64,000 nt of DNA from Nitrosarchaeum sp. (GTDB lineage Archaea > Thermoproteota > Nitrososphaeria > Nitrososphaerales > Nitrosopumilaceae), in assembly GCA_025699025.1 (NCBI GenBank), contig JAILWJ010000001.1, positions 442,391-506,390 on the forward strand, given 5' to 3'. The notes beneath the pieces were generated by a model that was not told the origin of the DNA, searched no databases, and worked only from the letters and a program-made list of their open reading frames with translations. The translations under genes were made by a program, and so were the position numbers. Below, in pieces: positions 33,081 through 40,405 of this stretch (its first letter is position 1; each line of letters begins with the position of its first letter).

Positions 33081-33153
33081 GTTGATTGTAATTTATGTGT
33101 CTAGTAATAAAGAATTCGAACGACATAATAGCCCAAATCATCAAATTATTCTA

Positions 33154-33690
33154 TTGAAAATTTATACGAAAACAGGAGATGATGGGACTACTGGATTGCA
33201 GGGAAAAGCCCGAATTCTGAAATCAGACCATAGGATTATGGCATATGGCGCCGTTGATGAAGCTAATGCCGCACTTGGAATTGCTTTAACCCATAATGTG
33301 GATCAAGAGATACGAACTCTTTTGACACTGTTACAAAATGAACTATTTATTGTAGGTGCAGATTTGTCAAATCCTGATAAAAACAATTCAAAAAACAGAG
33401 TAACCCTCCACATGATAACTAATTTAGAAAAAACCATAGACAAGTTTGAGGGTCAACTTGAACCTTTGACGAATTTTATTCTGCCTGGAGGAGATGTTGC
33501 GGCATCAGGGATTCATTTTGTTAGGGCCATAGTCAGAAGATCAGAATGTCATACCGTTGCAGCCAAACAATATACATGGATTAATGAAGATTGTTTAAAG
33601 TACCTAAATAGGTTATCAGACTTGCTCTTCACACTGGCAAGAATTATCAACAAGCGAAATGGCAAAACAGACACTGTCTGGAAAACATGA
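33154..33690 (+). CDS. PduO-type cobalamin adenosyltransferase
   Basis: The enzyme transfers adenosyl from ATP to cob(I)alamin, making adenosylcobalamin. The ATP-binding N-terminus is K-I-Y-T-K-T-G-D-D-G-T-T-G-L, followed by D-H-R-I-M-A-Y-G-A-V-D-E-A-N-A, then helices with V-R-A-I-V-R-R-S-E and a final L-N-R-L-S-D-L-L-F. The start is taken as TTG 33154, because family members begin M-K-I-Y-T-K-T-G-D-D-G and an A-C-A-T-A-A-T-A-G box lies 26 bp upstream. An ATG at 33079 would add 25 unrelated residues and overlap the divergent zinc-finger gene. Coenzyme B12 would serve enzymes such as methylmalonyl-CoA mutase. Confidence 0.88.
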   Translation: MKIYTKTGDDGTTGLQGKARILKSDHRIMAYGAVDEANAALGIALTHNVDQEIRTLLTLLQNELFIVGADLSNPDKNNSKNRVTLHMITNLEKTIDKFEGQLEPLTNFILPGGDVAASGIHFVRAIVRRSECHTVAAKQYTWINEDCLKYLNRLSDLLFTLARIINKRNGKTDTVWKT

Positions 33691-33951
33691 TTATGTTCTA
33701 TCATACTCCCCAAAACACCCACAAAACATTCATCCGCAATTAATTCTTGACCATTTTTTGCATTATTAATCCCAGAGATAGATTATGGTAACAATCTACA
33801 TTTACATAGCATGGTCAGTTCCATCAAAAAACTTTTTGATGTAAGAGAAAATTGATGCATTAAGAAGATATGCATATGTCAAGATAACGGTTAATTTTAT
33901 GTTGGATGGCCAGACAAGAAACTCAGATACAGATCGATTCAAATGGACAAA

Positions 33952-33960
33952 CTTTAATTC
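33952..33960 (+). promoter_or_regulatory. TATA-like box of tRNA-Phe
   Basis: C-T-T-T-A-A-T-T-C lies 26-34 bp upstream of the mature tRNA 5' end, a distance that fits an archaeal TATA box for a tRNA with a very short 5' leader. The rest of the 295-bp gap (33691-33985) shows no open frame or clear repeat. Confidence 0.4.
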
Positions 33961-33985
33961 CTCAACTGATTGCATTTTTCTGAGT

Positions 33986-34059
33986 GCCGGGGTAGCTCAG
34001 CCTGGGAGAGCACTCGGCTGAAGACCGGGCTGTCGCGCGTTCAAATCCCGCCCCCGGCA
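33986..34059 (+). tRNA. tRNA-Phe (GAA)
   Basis: The 74-nt gene folds as a cloverleaf: acceptor G-C-C-G-G-G-G pairs with C-C-C-C-G-G-C, and discriminator A is at 34059. The D arm is GCTC...GAGC. The anticodon stem is CTCGG/CCGGG around loop CTGAAGA, with anticodon GAA at 34020-34022. The T loop is TTCAAAT. No intron is present. The T stem GCGCG/CCCGC has one C-C mismatch in the second pair from the loop. The following bases are CC, so CCA is not fully encoded. Confidence 0.95.
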
Positions 34060-34155
34060 CCTATAAAATTTTAAAAAATCAGAAATTTGTGGAATTATGA
34101 TTTTAATTGATAATTGTTCGGCAAATACTGTAAAAACAGATTCTACATAATACTT

Positions 34156-34180
34156 AAAAACAAGGCTACCTCTTGTTTTT
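34156..34180 (+). promoter_or_regulatory. Perfect 9-bp inverted repeat before a start codon
   Basis: AAAAACAAG (34156-34164) and CTTGTTTTT (34172-34180) are perfect inverse complements with a 7-nt spacer. The second arm ends 8 nt ahead of ATG 34189. It overlaps the probable TATA region T-A-C-T-T-A-A-A-A-A (34151-34160). It can act as an operator in DNA or a hairpin that hides or marks the start in RNA. Confidence 0.55.
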
Positions 34181-34188
34181 CGACATTC

Positions 34189-34440
34189 ATGGCTGAAAAA
34201 AAAGCAGCAAAAAAAACAATGAAAAAACCAACTGAGAAAAAAAAGCCTGCTAAAAATAAGGCAAAACCAACTAAAGCAAAGGGTTCAAAGGCCGCAAAAT
34301 CAAAGAAACAGAAAGAAGAGCCTTCGGATGACATGGGTATTGTCATAGTTGATGACGACATTACTGTTGATCAGGAAAAGATTAACGAGGAAAGAAGAGC
34401 TTATCTAGAGGAAGCAAGATCTCAAGAAGCCTACGATTAA
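34189..34440 (+). CDS. Lys/Ala-rich small protein
   Basis: ATG 34189 gives 83 residues. The first 45 are Lys, Ala and Pro repeats (K-K-A-A-K-K-T-M-K-K-P-T-E-K-K-K), like histone H1 tails, ribosomal-protein extensions or nucleoid proteins. The second half is acidic (M-G-I-V-I-V-D-D-D-I-T-V-D) and ends in a helix with E-E-R-R-A-Y-L-E-E-A-R. A nucleic-acid-binding role is plausible but not shown. A start at 34114 would add a Phe/Tyr-rich prefix and ignore the inverted repeat next to the ATG. Not a recognised family. Confidence 0.65.
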   Translation: MAEKKAAKKTMKKPTEKKKPAKNKAKPTKAKGSKAAKSKKQKEEPSDDMGIVIVDDDITVDQEKINEERRAYLEEARSQEAYD

Positions 34441-34476
34441 AGCAATCTTTATTCGCTTTGGTTACACATACTAACT

Positions 34477-34716
34477 ATGCGAGCATTGTGTCTCATTACT
34501 GTAAAACCAGGTAAAGTAGACACAGTAGTACAAATTTTAAAAAAAAAGCGCAAAATAATTAAAGACATACTGGTAGTGACTGGACGTGCAGACATCAGCG
34601 TTATCTTACAAGGAAGTATTGATGAAATTAACGGCATTGTGATTGATTTTAAAAAAATCAAAGAAATTGTTACGACTGAGACATTAATTGAAGTGGAGGT
34701 AAATTTAGGTTGGTAA
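34477..34716 (+). CDS. Stand-alone Lrp/AsnC-type RAM domain
   Basis: The 79 residues form one RAM ligand-binding domain with no helix-turn-helix: A-L-C-L-I-T-V-K-P-G-K-V-D-T-V-V, then V-V-T-G-R-A-D-I-S-V-I-L-Q-G, with the end I-E-V-E-V-N-L-G-W. Such proteins oligomerise and bind amino acids or other small effectors, often modulating regulators. The next gene encodes a second RAM-like domain and overlaps its 3' end by 7 bp, so the two probably form a hetero-oligomer. Confidence 0.75.
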   Translation: MRALCLITVKPGKVDTVVQILKKKRKIIKDILVVTGRADISVILQGSIDEINGIVIDFKKIKEIVTTETLIEVEVNLGW

Positions 34717-34928
34717 GAGCAATAGTATTAGTAAAATCTCCAAAAAAATTGATAGCTGCTAGATTGCGAAAAATATCATGCGTGTCAGATTCTTTTCCTA
34801 CTAGCGGACAGTTTGATGCAGTAGCCATAATTGAAGTTGATGAGTTGGGAGAAATTCGTGAAATCACAAACCAAATCCAAAAGATTTCAGGGGTGGAAAG
34901 GACCGAAACTATGGTTGAGGTACAATAA
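34710..34928 (+). CDS. Second stand-alone RAM-like domain
   Basis: This 72-residue domain has the RAM pattern A-I-V-L-V-K-S-P-K-K-L, then S-G-Q-F-D-A-V-A-I-I-E-V-D and a terminal R-T-E-T-M-V-E-V-Q. The GxxD-type loop (S-G-Q-F-D) corresponds to T-G-R-A-D in its partner. It starts at TTG 34710, seven bases inside the preceding gene. No DNA-binding domain is present. Confidence 0.7.
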   Translation: MVRAIVLVKSPKKLIAARLRKISCVSDSFPTSGQFDAVAIIEVDELGEIREITNQIQKISGVERTETMVEVQ

Positions 34929-34962
34929 AAAAGAATTTAACATACTTGGAGGAAGATAACTT

Positions 34963-35379
34963 GTGAATATTAAAAGAGTCGGAAATGTAATTCTGGCAGT
35001 CAAAGACATTGACAAGTCCATCGCATTTTATCATGACATCATTGGCCTGCCGATAAAAAATCAAAGAAGATCATGGGTAGATTTGGGAACTTCAGGAGGG
35101 GCCTTGTTGAGTTTGCACCCTGCTTCATTAACAGCCCAACACATTGGTAGTTCTATTGAAAATGGAATCACTATTGGGTTTCTGGTTGGTGACGTACAAT
35201 CTGCAGTTGAGGAACTAAAAACAAAAGGAGTTAGAATATACAGAGATGTTGTCGAAAGAGATGCCGGAAAAAATGCCATAGTCTTGGATCCTGATGATTA
35301 TCTAATTTCACTGTTTGAGCCAAACTTCGAGGATAAATCCCAGCAAACAGCTGGGTACCAAGGATTTACACCCGCTTAG
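34963..35379 (+). CDS. VOC/glyoxalase-family protein
   Basis: The 138-residue protein is a vicinal-oxygen-chelate domain: R-V-G-N-V-I-L-A-V-K-D-I-D-K-S-I-A-F-Y, a central G-I-T-I-G-F-L-V-G-D-V and K-N-A-I-V-L-D-P-D-D-Y near 110. Typical metal ligands (His, Glu) at the first strand of each half are not obvious: the first strand has N, not H. It may not be a classic glyoxalase I. Substrate unknown. GTG start at 34963. The stop overlaps the convergent gene by 4 bp. Confidence 0.72.
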   Translation: MNIKRVGNVILAVKDIDKSIAFYHDIIGLPIKNQRRSWVDLGTSGGALLSLHPASLTAQHIGSSIENGITIGFLVGDVQSAVEELKTKGVRIYRDVVERDAGKNAIVLDPDDYLISLFEPNFEDKSQQTAGYQGFTPA

Positions 35380-35762
35380 ATTATCTTCCTGATTGCCGAT
35401 ATTATTTTGGCAATATTTTTTTCTTTTCTATCTATTGAAACATAGTATGTAACATCACCTTTTTGAAAAATTATGATTGATACTTTTTGATGCTGAAGTA
35501 AAACATAATCTAATTTCCCAACTGCATTAGAGGTATCTCTTCTAAGTGTCATCAATGTAGAAATTATGAAAAATTCATTTTTGACTTGTTCTGATTTTAA
35601 CAAAGGTTTAACATTTTGCCTGACACTTCCGGTAAGTGTTCTCCCATAATTATTTACTACGCCTGCATAGCGTACACTTGGTGAGGTCTCAATTATTTTC
35701 TGACATTTTTTTCTATGTTGAACAATCAGACTCTTCCATTTTTCTGCAGGGGTCTTTACCAT
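35376..35762 (-). CDS. Hypothetical protein (128 aa)
   Basis: The N-terminal helix T-P-A-E-K-W-K-S-L-I-V-Q-H is followed by beta strands (V-R-Y-A-G-V-V-N-N-Y-G-R), a helix, and a strand pair V-S-I-I-I-F-Q-K-G-D-V-T-Y-Y-V-S-I. The layout resembles roadblock or other small sensor folds that are expanded in Nitrososphaerota. No catalytic residues are apparent. It begins at ATG 35762 and is monocistronic. Confidence 0.58.
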   Translation of the reverse strand: MVKTPAEKWKSLIVQHRKKCQKIIETSPSVRYAGVVNNYGRTLTGSVRQNVKPLLKSEQVKNEFFIISTLMTLRRDTSNAVGKLDYVLLQHQKVSIIIFQKGDVTYYVSIDRKEKNIAKIISAIRKII

Positions 35763-35839
35763 GATGAAAGCTGGAATTTGAAATTAATAAGGATTCTTAC
35801 TTGACAAACAATTGTAGTTTCTATGAATTCAGAGATAAC

Positions 35840-36268
35840 TTAATGCTCTCGTGTTTTGTCCAGTTTTTTCTTTAATTCTAAATTTTCTTTTAACAATTTG
35901 TCATTTTCTGCTTTTAGTGTCTCAACTGAATTCTGTCTGGTAAATAACGGATGCCCGGGGGGAATTGCACCGGCAGAATTCATAGTCATCAGACCAGATG
36001 CATATTGGCGATACATCTCCTGAAACCCTTGTAATTTTTTGTTAATTGATTCAGAATTTTGAATGAATTTTTCTTTCATTGGATTTTCAAATACTTTGAA
36101 CATTGGATGTGACAGTCCTGGCGGCAGTCTTGGGAATTGAAATGCAAAGTGAGGAATATTTGGGTTCAATCCGTAAAGGTCTCGAAGCTGCTTTATTGCT
36201 AAATCTTCCACGCATATTTGGCAGTTTTTGCCATATTTTTGCCTTGTCTTTAGGCGTTTGATATACAA
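35840..36268 (-). CDS. Hypothetical protein with C-terminal coiled coil
   Basis: This 142-residue protein starts at TTG 36268 with a basic stretch and C-Q-I-C near residue 17. Pro-rich central text (F-P-R-L-P-P-G-L-S-H-P) comes next, and the last 35 residues are a heptad-like coiled coil (L-K-A-E-N-D-K-L-L-K-E-N-L-E-L-K-K-K-L). No membrane segment. Not recognised. Confidence 0.5.
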   Translation of the reverse strand: MYIKRLKTRQKYGKNCQICVEDLAIKQLRDLYGLNPNIPHFAFQFPRLPPGLSHPMFKVFENPMKEKFIQNSESINKKLQGFQEMYRQYASGLMTMNSAGAIPPGHPLFTRQNSVETLKAENDKLLKENLELKKKLDKTREH

Positions 36269-36350
36269 AATAGTGAGCTAAGAGTCATTTTTACTCAATT
36301 TGAGCTGATCGCAGATCCTTATAGATTCCAGATTTTGATCGCAGTTACAC

Positions 36351-36497
36351 ATGACAGAATCTACAAAACTCTGTATCCGATGCAACAAGGGAATTGGAAA
36401 TGAAGAACTGCATAAAATTGTAATTTATGTTGTTCAAGAAAAATTTACCGAACATCACTATGAACATGTGGAGTGTCCTGGAAAGTTCACAGTTTAA
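36351..36497 (+). CDS. Zinc-binding micro-protein (48 aa)
   Basis: From ATG 36351 the protein reads T-K-L-C-I-R-C-N-K-G-I-G, with C8 and C11 forming a CxxC, then a beta/helix stretch and H-H-Y-E-H-V-E-C-P-G, which offers His and a third Cys. It is a probable single-zinc fold. The stop TAA overlaps that of the convergent cyclase gene by 4 bp. Function unknown. Confidence 0.6.
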   Translation: MTESTKLCIRCNKGIGNEELHKIVIYVVQEKFTEHHYEHVECPGKFTV

Positions 36498-37315
36498 CCT
36501 GTGTATTCGTAAACTTTGTAAATTTCACCGGTTACTCTTGAACGGTATTTCCATTCATTGTTCTTCCAAACAATCTGTTTGAAGTCATTTTGGTTTACAG
36601 GGTGTAGTTTTTTAAAAACATCTTCGCCAATTAAAATTTGGTTTGCTTTTGCCATTGATTGAATTTTTGCTGCAATGTTCATAGCTGGCCCCATCAAATC
36701 AACATGGGCTGCTTCTACATTAGAACCGTATCGCACAACTATGCTTTGGCCAAAATCCAGTCCTACCTTCACCATGAGATCAGGGTAATCATATTGATTA
36801 AGGATCGGATTAATGCCTTTTTGAATTACTGTCATCATAGATTTTGCACAATTAACAGCATTATCTGCTGCCATGATTGCATTGTCTGTTGCAACAAAAT
36901 ATCCAATCACAGCATCGCCTACAAATTTCAAGACATATCCTTTGTGAAGCCTAATTACAGATGCCATTTCTTGTGAAAAGGAACTAATGATTATTGCTAG
37001 TTTTTCTTCAGGCAATTCCAATGTCATTGTAGTTGAACCGACCAGATCCACATACAACACAACCATATCTACCTTTGAGAAAACATTCTTCCTAAGAAAC
37101 ATCTCCGACTCGTTGGTAGGACCAGTGTACTCATACCCTTTTTTTAATGCCCCCCATACTCTTTTCTGAGTTTCAAGAATCATCGTTTCGGCATCAACGA
37201 TTTTTTCACTCTTTTGGCTAAGCAACAAGTCTACTACATTTGGACTTGATTCTCCAGGACGTTGACCATCAACAGGACTAGAATCAGAATAATTACTGTC
37301 AGACATCATTATCAC
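36494..37315 (-). CDS. Class III nucleotidyl cyclase-like protein
   Basis: The 273-residue cytoplasmic protein has a disordered N-terminus (about 1-80) and a class III cyclase domain. Metal-binding aspartates are D90 in V-V-L-Y-V-D-L-V-G-S and D134 in L-K-F-V-G-D-A-V-I-G. K130 and D206 match adenine-specifying positions, N213 lies in M-N-I-A-A-K, but the usual transition-state Arg is K217. It may make cAMP, or it may be weak or regulatory. The start is GTG 37315, overlapping the upstream zinc-ribbon gene (GTGA); nearby ATGs at 37309 and 37306 are alternatives. Confidence 0.8.
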   Translation of the reverse strand: MIMMSDSNYSDSSPVDGQRPGESSPNVVDLLLSQKSEKIVDAETMILETQKRVWGALKKGYEYTGPTNESEMFLRKNVFSKVDMVVLYVDLVGSTTMTLELPEEKLAIIISSFSQEMASVIRLHKGYVLKFVGDAVIGYFVATDNAIMAADNAVNCAKSMMTVIQKGINPILNQYDYPDLMVKVGLDFGQSIVVRYGSNVEAAHVDLMGPAMNIAAKIQSMAKANQILIGEDVFKKLHPVNQNDFKQIVWKNNEWKYRSRVTGEIYKVYEYTG

Positions 37316-37434
37316 TCTAGGGGAAAATCAATTCCACAGATAGTACATTTACCTCTGTTTCCTTTATAACTTTCATCATAATATTGAGATATCTCAGATT
37401 TACAAACATCACACAGCATTTTTTCATGAAACAT
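37312..37434 (-). CDS. Zinc-ribbon micro-protein coupled to cyclase
   Basis: ATG 37434 opens M-F-H-E-K-M-L-C-D-V-C-K, and 20 residues later come C-T-I-C-G-I-D-F. The two CxxC pairs (C8/C11 and C31/C34) make a rubredoxin-knuckle-like zinc ribbon in 40 residues. The stop TGA overlaps the first base set of the cyclase gene (GTGA), so the two are translated together. The ribbon protein might bind the cyclase or nucleic acid. Confidence 0.65.
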   Translation of the reverse strand: MFHEKMLCDVCKSEISQYYDESYKGNRGKCTICGIDFPLE

Positions 37435-37513
37435 ATCTAAAATACGCCAAATTCTGTATTTAAGAAGTGTTCTGGATGGAAGGTTTAAGGACAGTAAAAT
37501 TCGGGTATGTTTT

Positions 37514-38350
37514 GTGAGATTAGGTTCCAGAACATCTAATGAATTTATTCAAATTCTCAACAAGAAAAATGAAGAAATCCAACAGGCATTTCTTACCAAA
37601 ATAACCACATTGACAAAAATGGTAGAAATCAAAGTCATGTTGGGGGATTCTACAATAACAACACAAAAAACATTTGATCCTGCTCAGGTTAATGATTTTT
37701 TCAAGACAACCATACAAAAACTGCAAGAATGGTCAGTACAAGATGTTTCAATATCCAATAATGAAGATCTTAGGAGAATTTTTACAAAATTTGAAATCAA
37801 GGAAGGGAATTATTTGATTTCAGGTCACCTCTCACTACAATTTCATGTATTGCTGTATTACAAGCCAGTACAAAGAGTAATTGACTGTCAAAAAGAATTA
37901 TCAGAGATTGTAGATTTAACAAAAAACAAAGAGCAGCAAATGTCAGACAACAGTGATCAGTTTGTATTAAATAAATTAAAAGATATGGGGTACAAAGACT
38001 TTGATCATCAAAAATTATTCGAGATTTTCTTTGAAAACGATGAGCTCAGAGAGAAGATATACAAAGAAATTGAAGACGATCTTGGGGTGGATTTTAAAGG
38101 ATTGTCTGAAAAGAAAATGAAGTTGTTTAACGAATTGGATAGTTTGCTTTTGGAGACATATCAGACATCACCGATATTAATTGATGACACAAGGTTAGTG
38201 ACGGGAGAAGAGGGGTGTTTGTGCACATTTGATATAGAATTTATTAAAAATAAAACAAAAGAGGGTTTGTTTGATCCACGAAAAATTTCAGATCTGACAA
38301 AAGAAAATATCATAAAAAGGCTAGATGAAGTTTACAAACTTATGAAATAA
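37514..38350 (+). CDS. Hypothetical protein (278 aa)
   Basis: An unrecognised soluble protein that starts at GTG 37514. The first 140 residues are an alpha/beta domain (M-V-E-I-K-V-M-L-G-D-S-T-I-T-T, later I-S-G-H-L-S-L-Q-F-H-V-L-L-Y-Y). The second half is acidic and helical, with E-E-G-C-L-C-T-F-D-I-E-F near 230. No membrane helix or known catalytic motif is seen. It is divergent from the zinc-ribbon/cyclase operon with a 79 bp gap, which may hold divergent promoters. Confidence 0.6.
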   Translation: MRLGSRTSNEFIQILNKKNEEIQQAFLTKITTLTKMVEIKVMLGDSTITTQKTFDPAQVNDFFKTTIQKLQEWSVQDVSISNNEDLRRIFTKFEIKEGNYLISGHLSLQFHVLLYYKPVQRVIDCQKELSEIVDLTKNKEQQMSDNSDQFVLNKLKDMGYKDFDHQKLFEIFFENDELREKIYKEIEDDLGVDFKGLSEKKMKLFNELDSLLLETYQTSPILIDDTRLVTGEEGCLCTFDIEFIKNKTKEGLFDPRKISDLTKENIIKRLDEVYKLMK

Positions 38351-38400
38351 GGAAGTTCACAAGATTATTGCAATGCATTCATTTTTAGGTTATCTGATGC

Positions 38401-38437
38401 TATGTTCCGATCTACACACGACTAATTTGGGAACATA
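38401..38437 (+). promoter_or_regulatory. 8-bp inverted repeat upstream of threonine deaminase
   Basis: TATGTTCC (38401-38408) and GGAACATA (38430-38437) are exact inverse complements with a 21-nt spacer. They lie in the 162-bp gap between the hypothetical gene and ilvA. They could be a paired operator. No T-rich run follows, so a terminator role is less likely. Confidence 0.3.
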
Positions 38438-38512
38438 AGAGCAAGATTTGATCAAAACGGTAATTTTGAAAAGCAAGAAGTCAAATATGTCCGGTATAAA
38501 ATAGAATTTCAA

Positions 38513-39721
38513 ATGAATCCGACGTATGATGAAATACTAAGAGCAAATACTATGCGTGGAAATGAGATTAGAAAGACGCCTCTCGTACACTCTCCGACAT
38601 TTAGTATTCTTACAGGCTCCAAGATTTACCTAAAAGCTGAATTTCAGCAAAAAACAGGCTCTTTCAAAATCCGTGGAGCATATTACAAAATAAAATCATT
38701 ATCTGATGAGGAGAAGAAACGCGGAGTTGTTGCAGCGTCCGCAGGAAATCATGCACAAGGCGTAGCATTTGCATCATCGCTTGAAAAAATTCCATGCACC
38801 ATCGTTATGCCAAAAAATGCATCACCTGCCAAAGTTGCAGCAACTAAAGGATACGGAGCTAATGTGGTTCTGGAGGGCACAAATTACGATGAATCTTCGG
38901 CTAAAGCAAGAGAAATAACTCATAGTACAGGAGCAACTATGATTCATGCATTTGATGATCCACAAATAATTGCAGCACAGGGAGTAATCGGGTTGGAGAT
39001 CCTAGAGGATTTGCCAGATGTAGATGAAGTGTATGTCCCAATTGGCGGTGGTGGATTGGCAGCAGGTACGCTGATTGCAATAAAAGAAAAAAATCCCAAT
39101 GTAAAAGTCATAGGCGTTCAATCAAGAGCATATCCATCAATGTACGAATCACTAAAAGAAGGTAAAATAACCAATAGCGGCGGTGCGAGAACAATCGCAG
39201 ATGGCATATCTGTAAAAATCCCAGGACAGTTAACATTTTCCATCATCCAAGATCTGATTGATGATATTGTATTGGTAGAAGATGCAGATATCATCAAGAC
39301 GATGTTTTTGCTAATGGAAAGAATGAAATTTGTTGTAGAACCTGCAGGGGCAGCAAGCCTTGCATATCTTGTATCTGCAAAACCATCCCCGGGAAAGAAA
39401 GTAGTGGCAATTCTTGCAGGAGGAAATGTAGACATGTATCTGCTAGGTCAGATTGTAGATAAAGGTCTTGCAGCCATGGGCCGACTACTAAAACTATCCA
39501 TAATATTGCCGGACAGGCCGGGTGCGTTCAAAGATATTGTCGATGAGATCAGTGCAGCAAATGCAAACATAGTAGAGGTAGTTCACGACAGGCTAAGTTC
39601 AAACATTAACGCAGGCTCTGCAGGAGTAACTTTGAGTTTAGAGACGCAGGGAAAGGAACAAGCTGAAAAACTAATCGAAGCACTAAGGCAAAAAAATATT
39701 CAATTTTCTTTGCTAACTTGA
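38513..39721 (+). CDS. ilvA: Threonine ammonia-lyase (threonine deaminase)
   Basis: This 402-residue PLP enzyme turns threonine into 2-oxobutyrate, the first step toward isoleucine. The Schiff-base Lys is K52 in G-S-F-K-I-R-G-A. The phosphate-binding loop is G-G-G-G-L-A-A-G, and S-A-G-N-H-A-Q-G is the substrate loop. A C-terminal ACT-type domain (about 325-402, I-I-L-P-D-R-P-G-A-F) suggests allosteric control. Thr synthase at 50833 is a logical upstream partner. Note that biosynthetic and catabolic forms are hard to tell apart; the short single ACT domain resembles the latter. Confidence 0.9.
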   Translation: MNPTYDEILRANTMRGNEIRKTPLVHSPTFSILTGSKIYLKAEFQQKTGSFKIRGAYYKIKSLSDEEKKRGVVAASAGNHAQGVAFASSLEKIPCTIVMPKNASPAKVAATKGYGANVVLEGTNYDESSAKAREITHSTGATMIHAFDDPQIIAAQGVIGLEILEDLPDVDEVYVPIGGGGLAAGTLIAIKEKNPNVKVIGVQSRAYPSMYESLKEGKITNSGGARTIADGISVKIPGQLTFSIIQDLIDDIVLVEDADIIKTMFLLMERMKFVVEPAGAASLAYLVSAKPSPGKKVVAILAGGNVDMYLLGQIVDKGLAAMGRLLKLSIILPDRPGAFKDIVDEISAANANIVEVVHDRLSSNINAGSAGVTLSLETQGKEQAEKLIEALRQKNIQFSLLT

Positions 39722-40297
39722 TCATTTGAATTTCTTTAAGACAAATTTGGAAAGACCTTGTTTTTTTAGCTCTTCAGATTCTTTCAAGACTGAATCATGT
39801 TGTCTTGATTTATGCTGAACAAGTATCTTCTTTAATTCGGGAAACTCGTTTGCCAGAATTTTCATTGCGTAAAATCCTGCATTGCCTGATTTATTGACGC
39901 CCACTGCTACCACTGGAGAGCCAGTTGGCATTTCTGAAATGGACAAAAGAGAATCCAAACCGCCAAATGCGGAAAATTTGGTATTGTCAGTCTTTTTTAC
40001 CTGTTTATCATTATACACCATTATTGGCACCCCGATTACAGGAATTACGGTGTGAGAGGCAATCATACCTGGAAGATGAGCGGCCCCACCAGCACCTGCA
40101 ATTATTACTCTGAATCCCATTTTCTCGGCATGTTTTGCATATTCTTCCAATCTTGTCGGAGTTCTATGCGCGGAGATGATCTGATCTTCGTGTTTTATTT
40201 TAAATTCATCTAAAACTTCGGCGGCACCTTTCATTATTCTGCTATCAGAACTGGATCCCATGATTATCCCTACTAATGGTTTTTTCACATAACTCAT
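39722..40297 (-). CDS. purE: N5-carboxyaminoimidazole ribonucleotide mutase
   Basis: PurE isomerises N5-CAIR to CAIR in purine synthesis. The family signature G-I-I-M-G-S-S-S-D is followed by S-A-H-R-T-P and G-A-G-G-A-A-H-L-P-G-M near residue 70. ATG 40297 (M-S-Y-V-K-K-P) is preferred over an in-frame start at 40363, which adds a Phe-rich prefix with no family counterpart. The gene is divergent from purK, with 108 bp between them; both steps are consecutive, so the gap probably holds coordinated promoters. Confidence 0.92.
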   Translation of the reverse strand: MSYVKKPLVGIIMGSSSDSRIMKGAAEVLDEFKIKHEDQIISAHRTPTRLEEYAKHAEKMGFRVIIAGAGGAAHLPGMIASHTVIPVIGVPIMVYNDKQVKKTDNTKFSAFGGLDSLLSISEMPTGSPVVAVGVNKSGNAGFYAMKILANEFPELKKILVQHKSRQHDSVLKESEELKKQGLSKFVLKKFK

Positions 40298-40376
40298 AGT
40301 TATGGAAAAACAATGTAAGTTATTATCTATAATGAATGAAAAAAAGACGACAATTTCGTACAAAACATCATTAGAT

Positions 40377-40385
40377 ATTTTTAAT
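40377..40385 (+). promoter_or_regulatory. TATA box of purK
   Basis: T-T-T-T-T-A-A-T-C is centred near 40380, 26 bp before ATG 40406, which implies a leaderless purK mRNA. The same gap must also hold the purE promoter on the other strand. Confidence 0.5.
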
Positions 40386-40405
40386 CGAAAATCATTTTAT
40401 CGCGT

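Noticed and set aside
33079..33153. Upstream ATG for cobalamin adenosyltransferase
   Set aside because: It adds 25 residues absent from the family, overlaps the divergent zinc-finger gene, and the TATA-like box fits TTG 33154.
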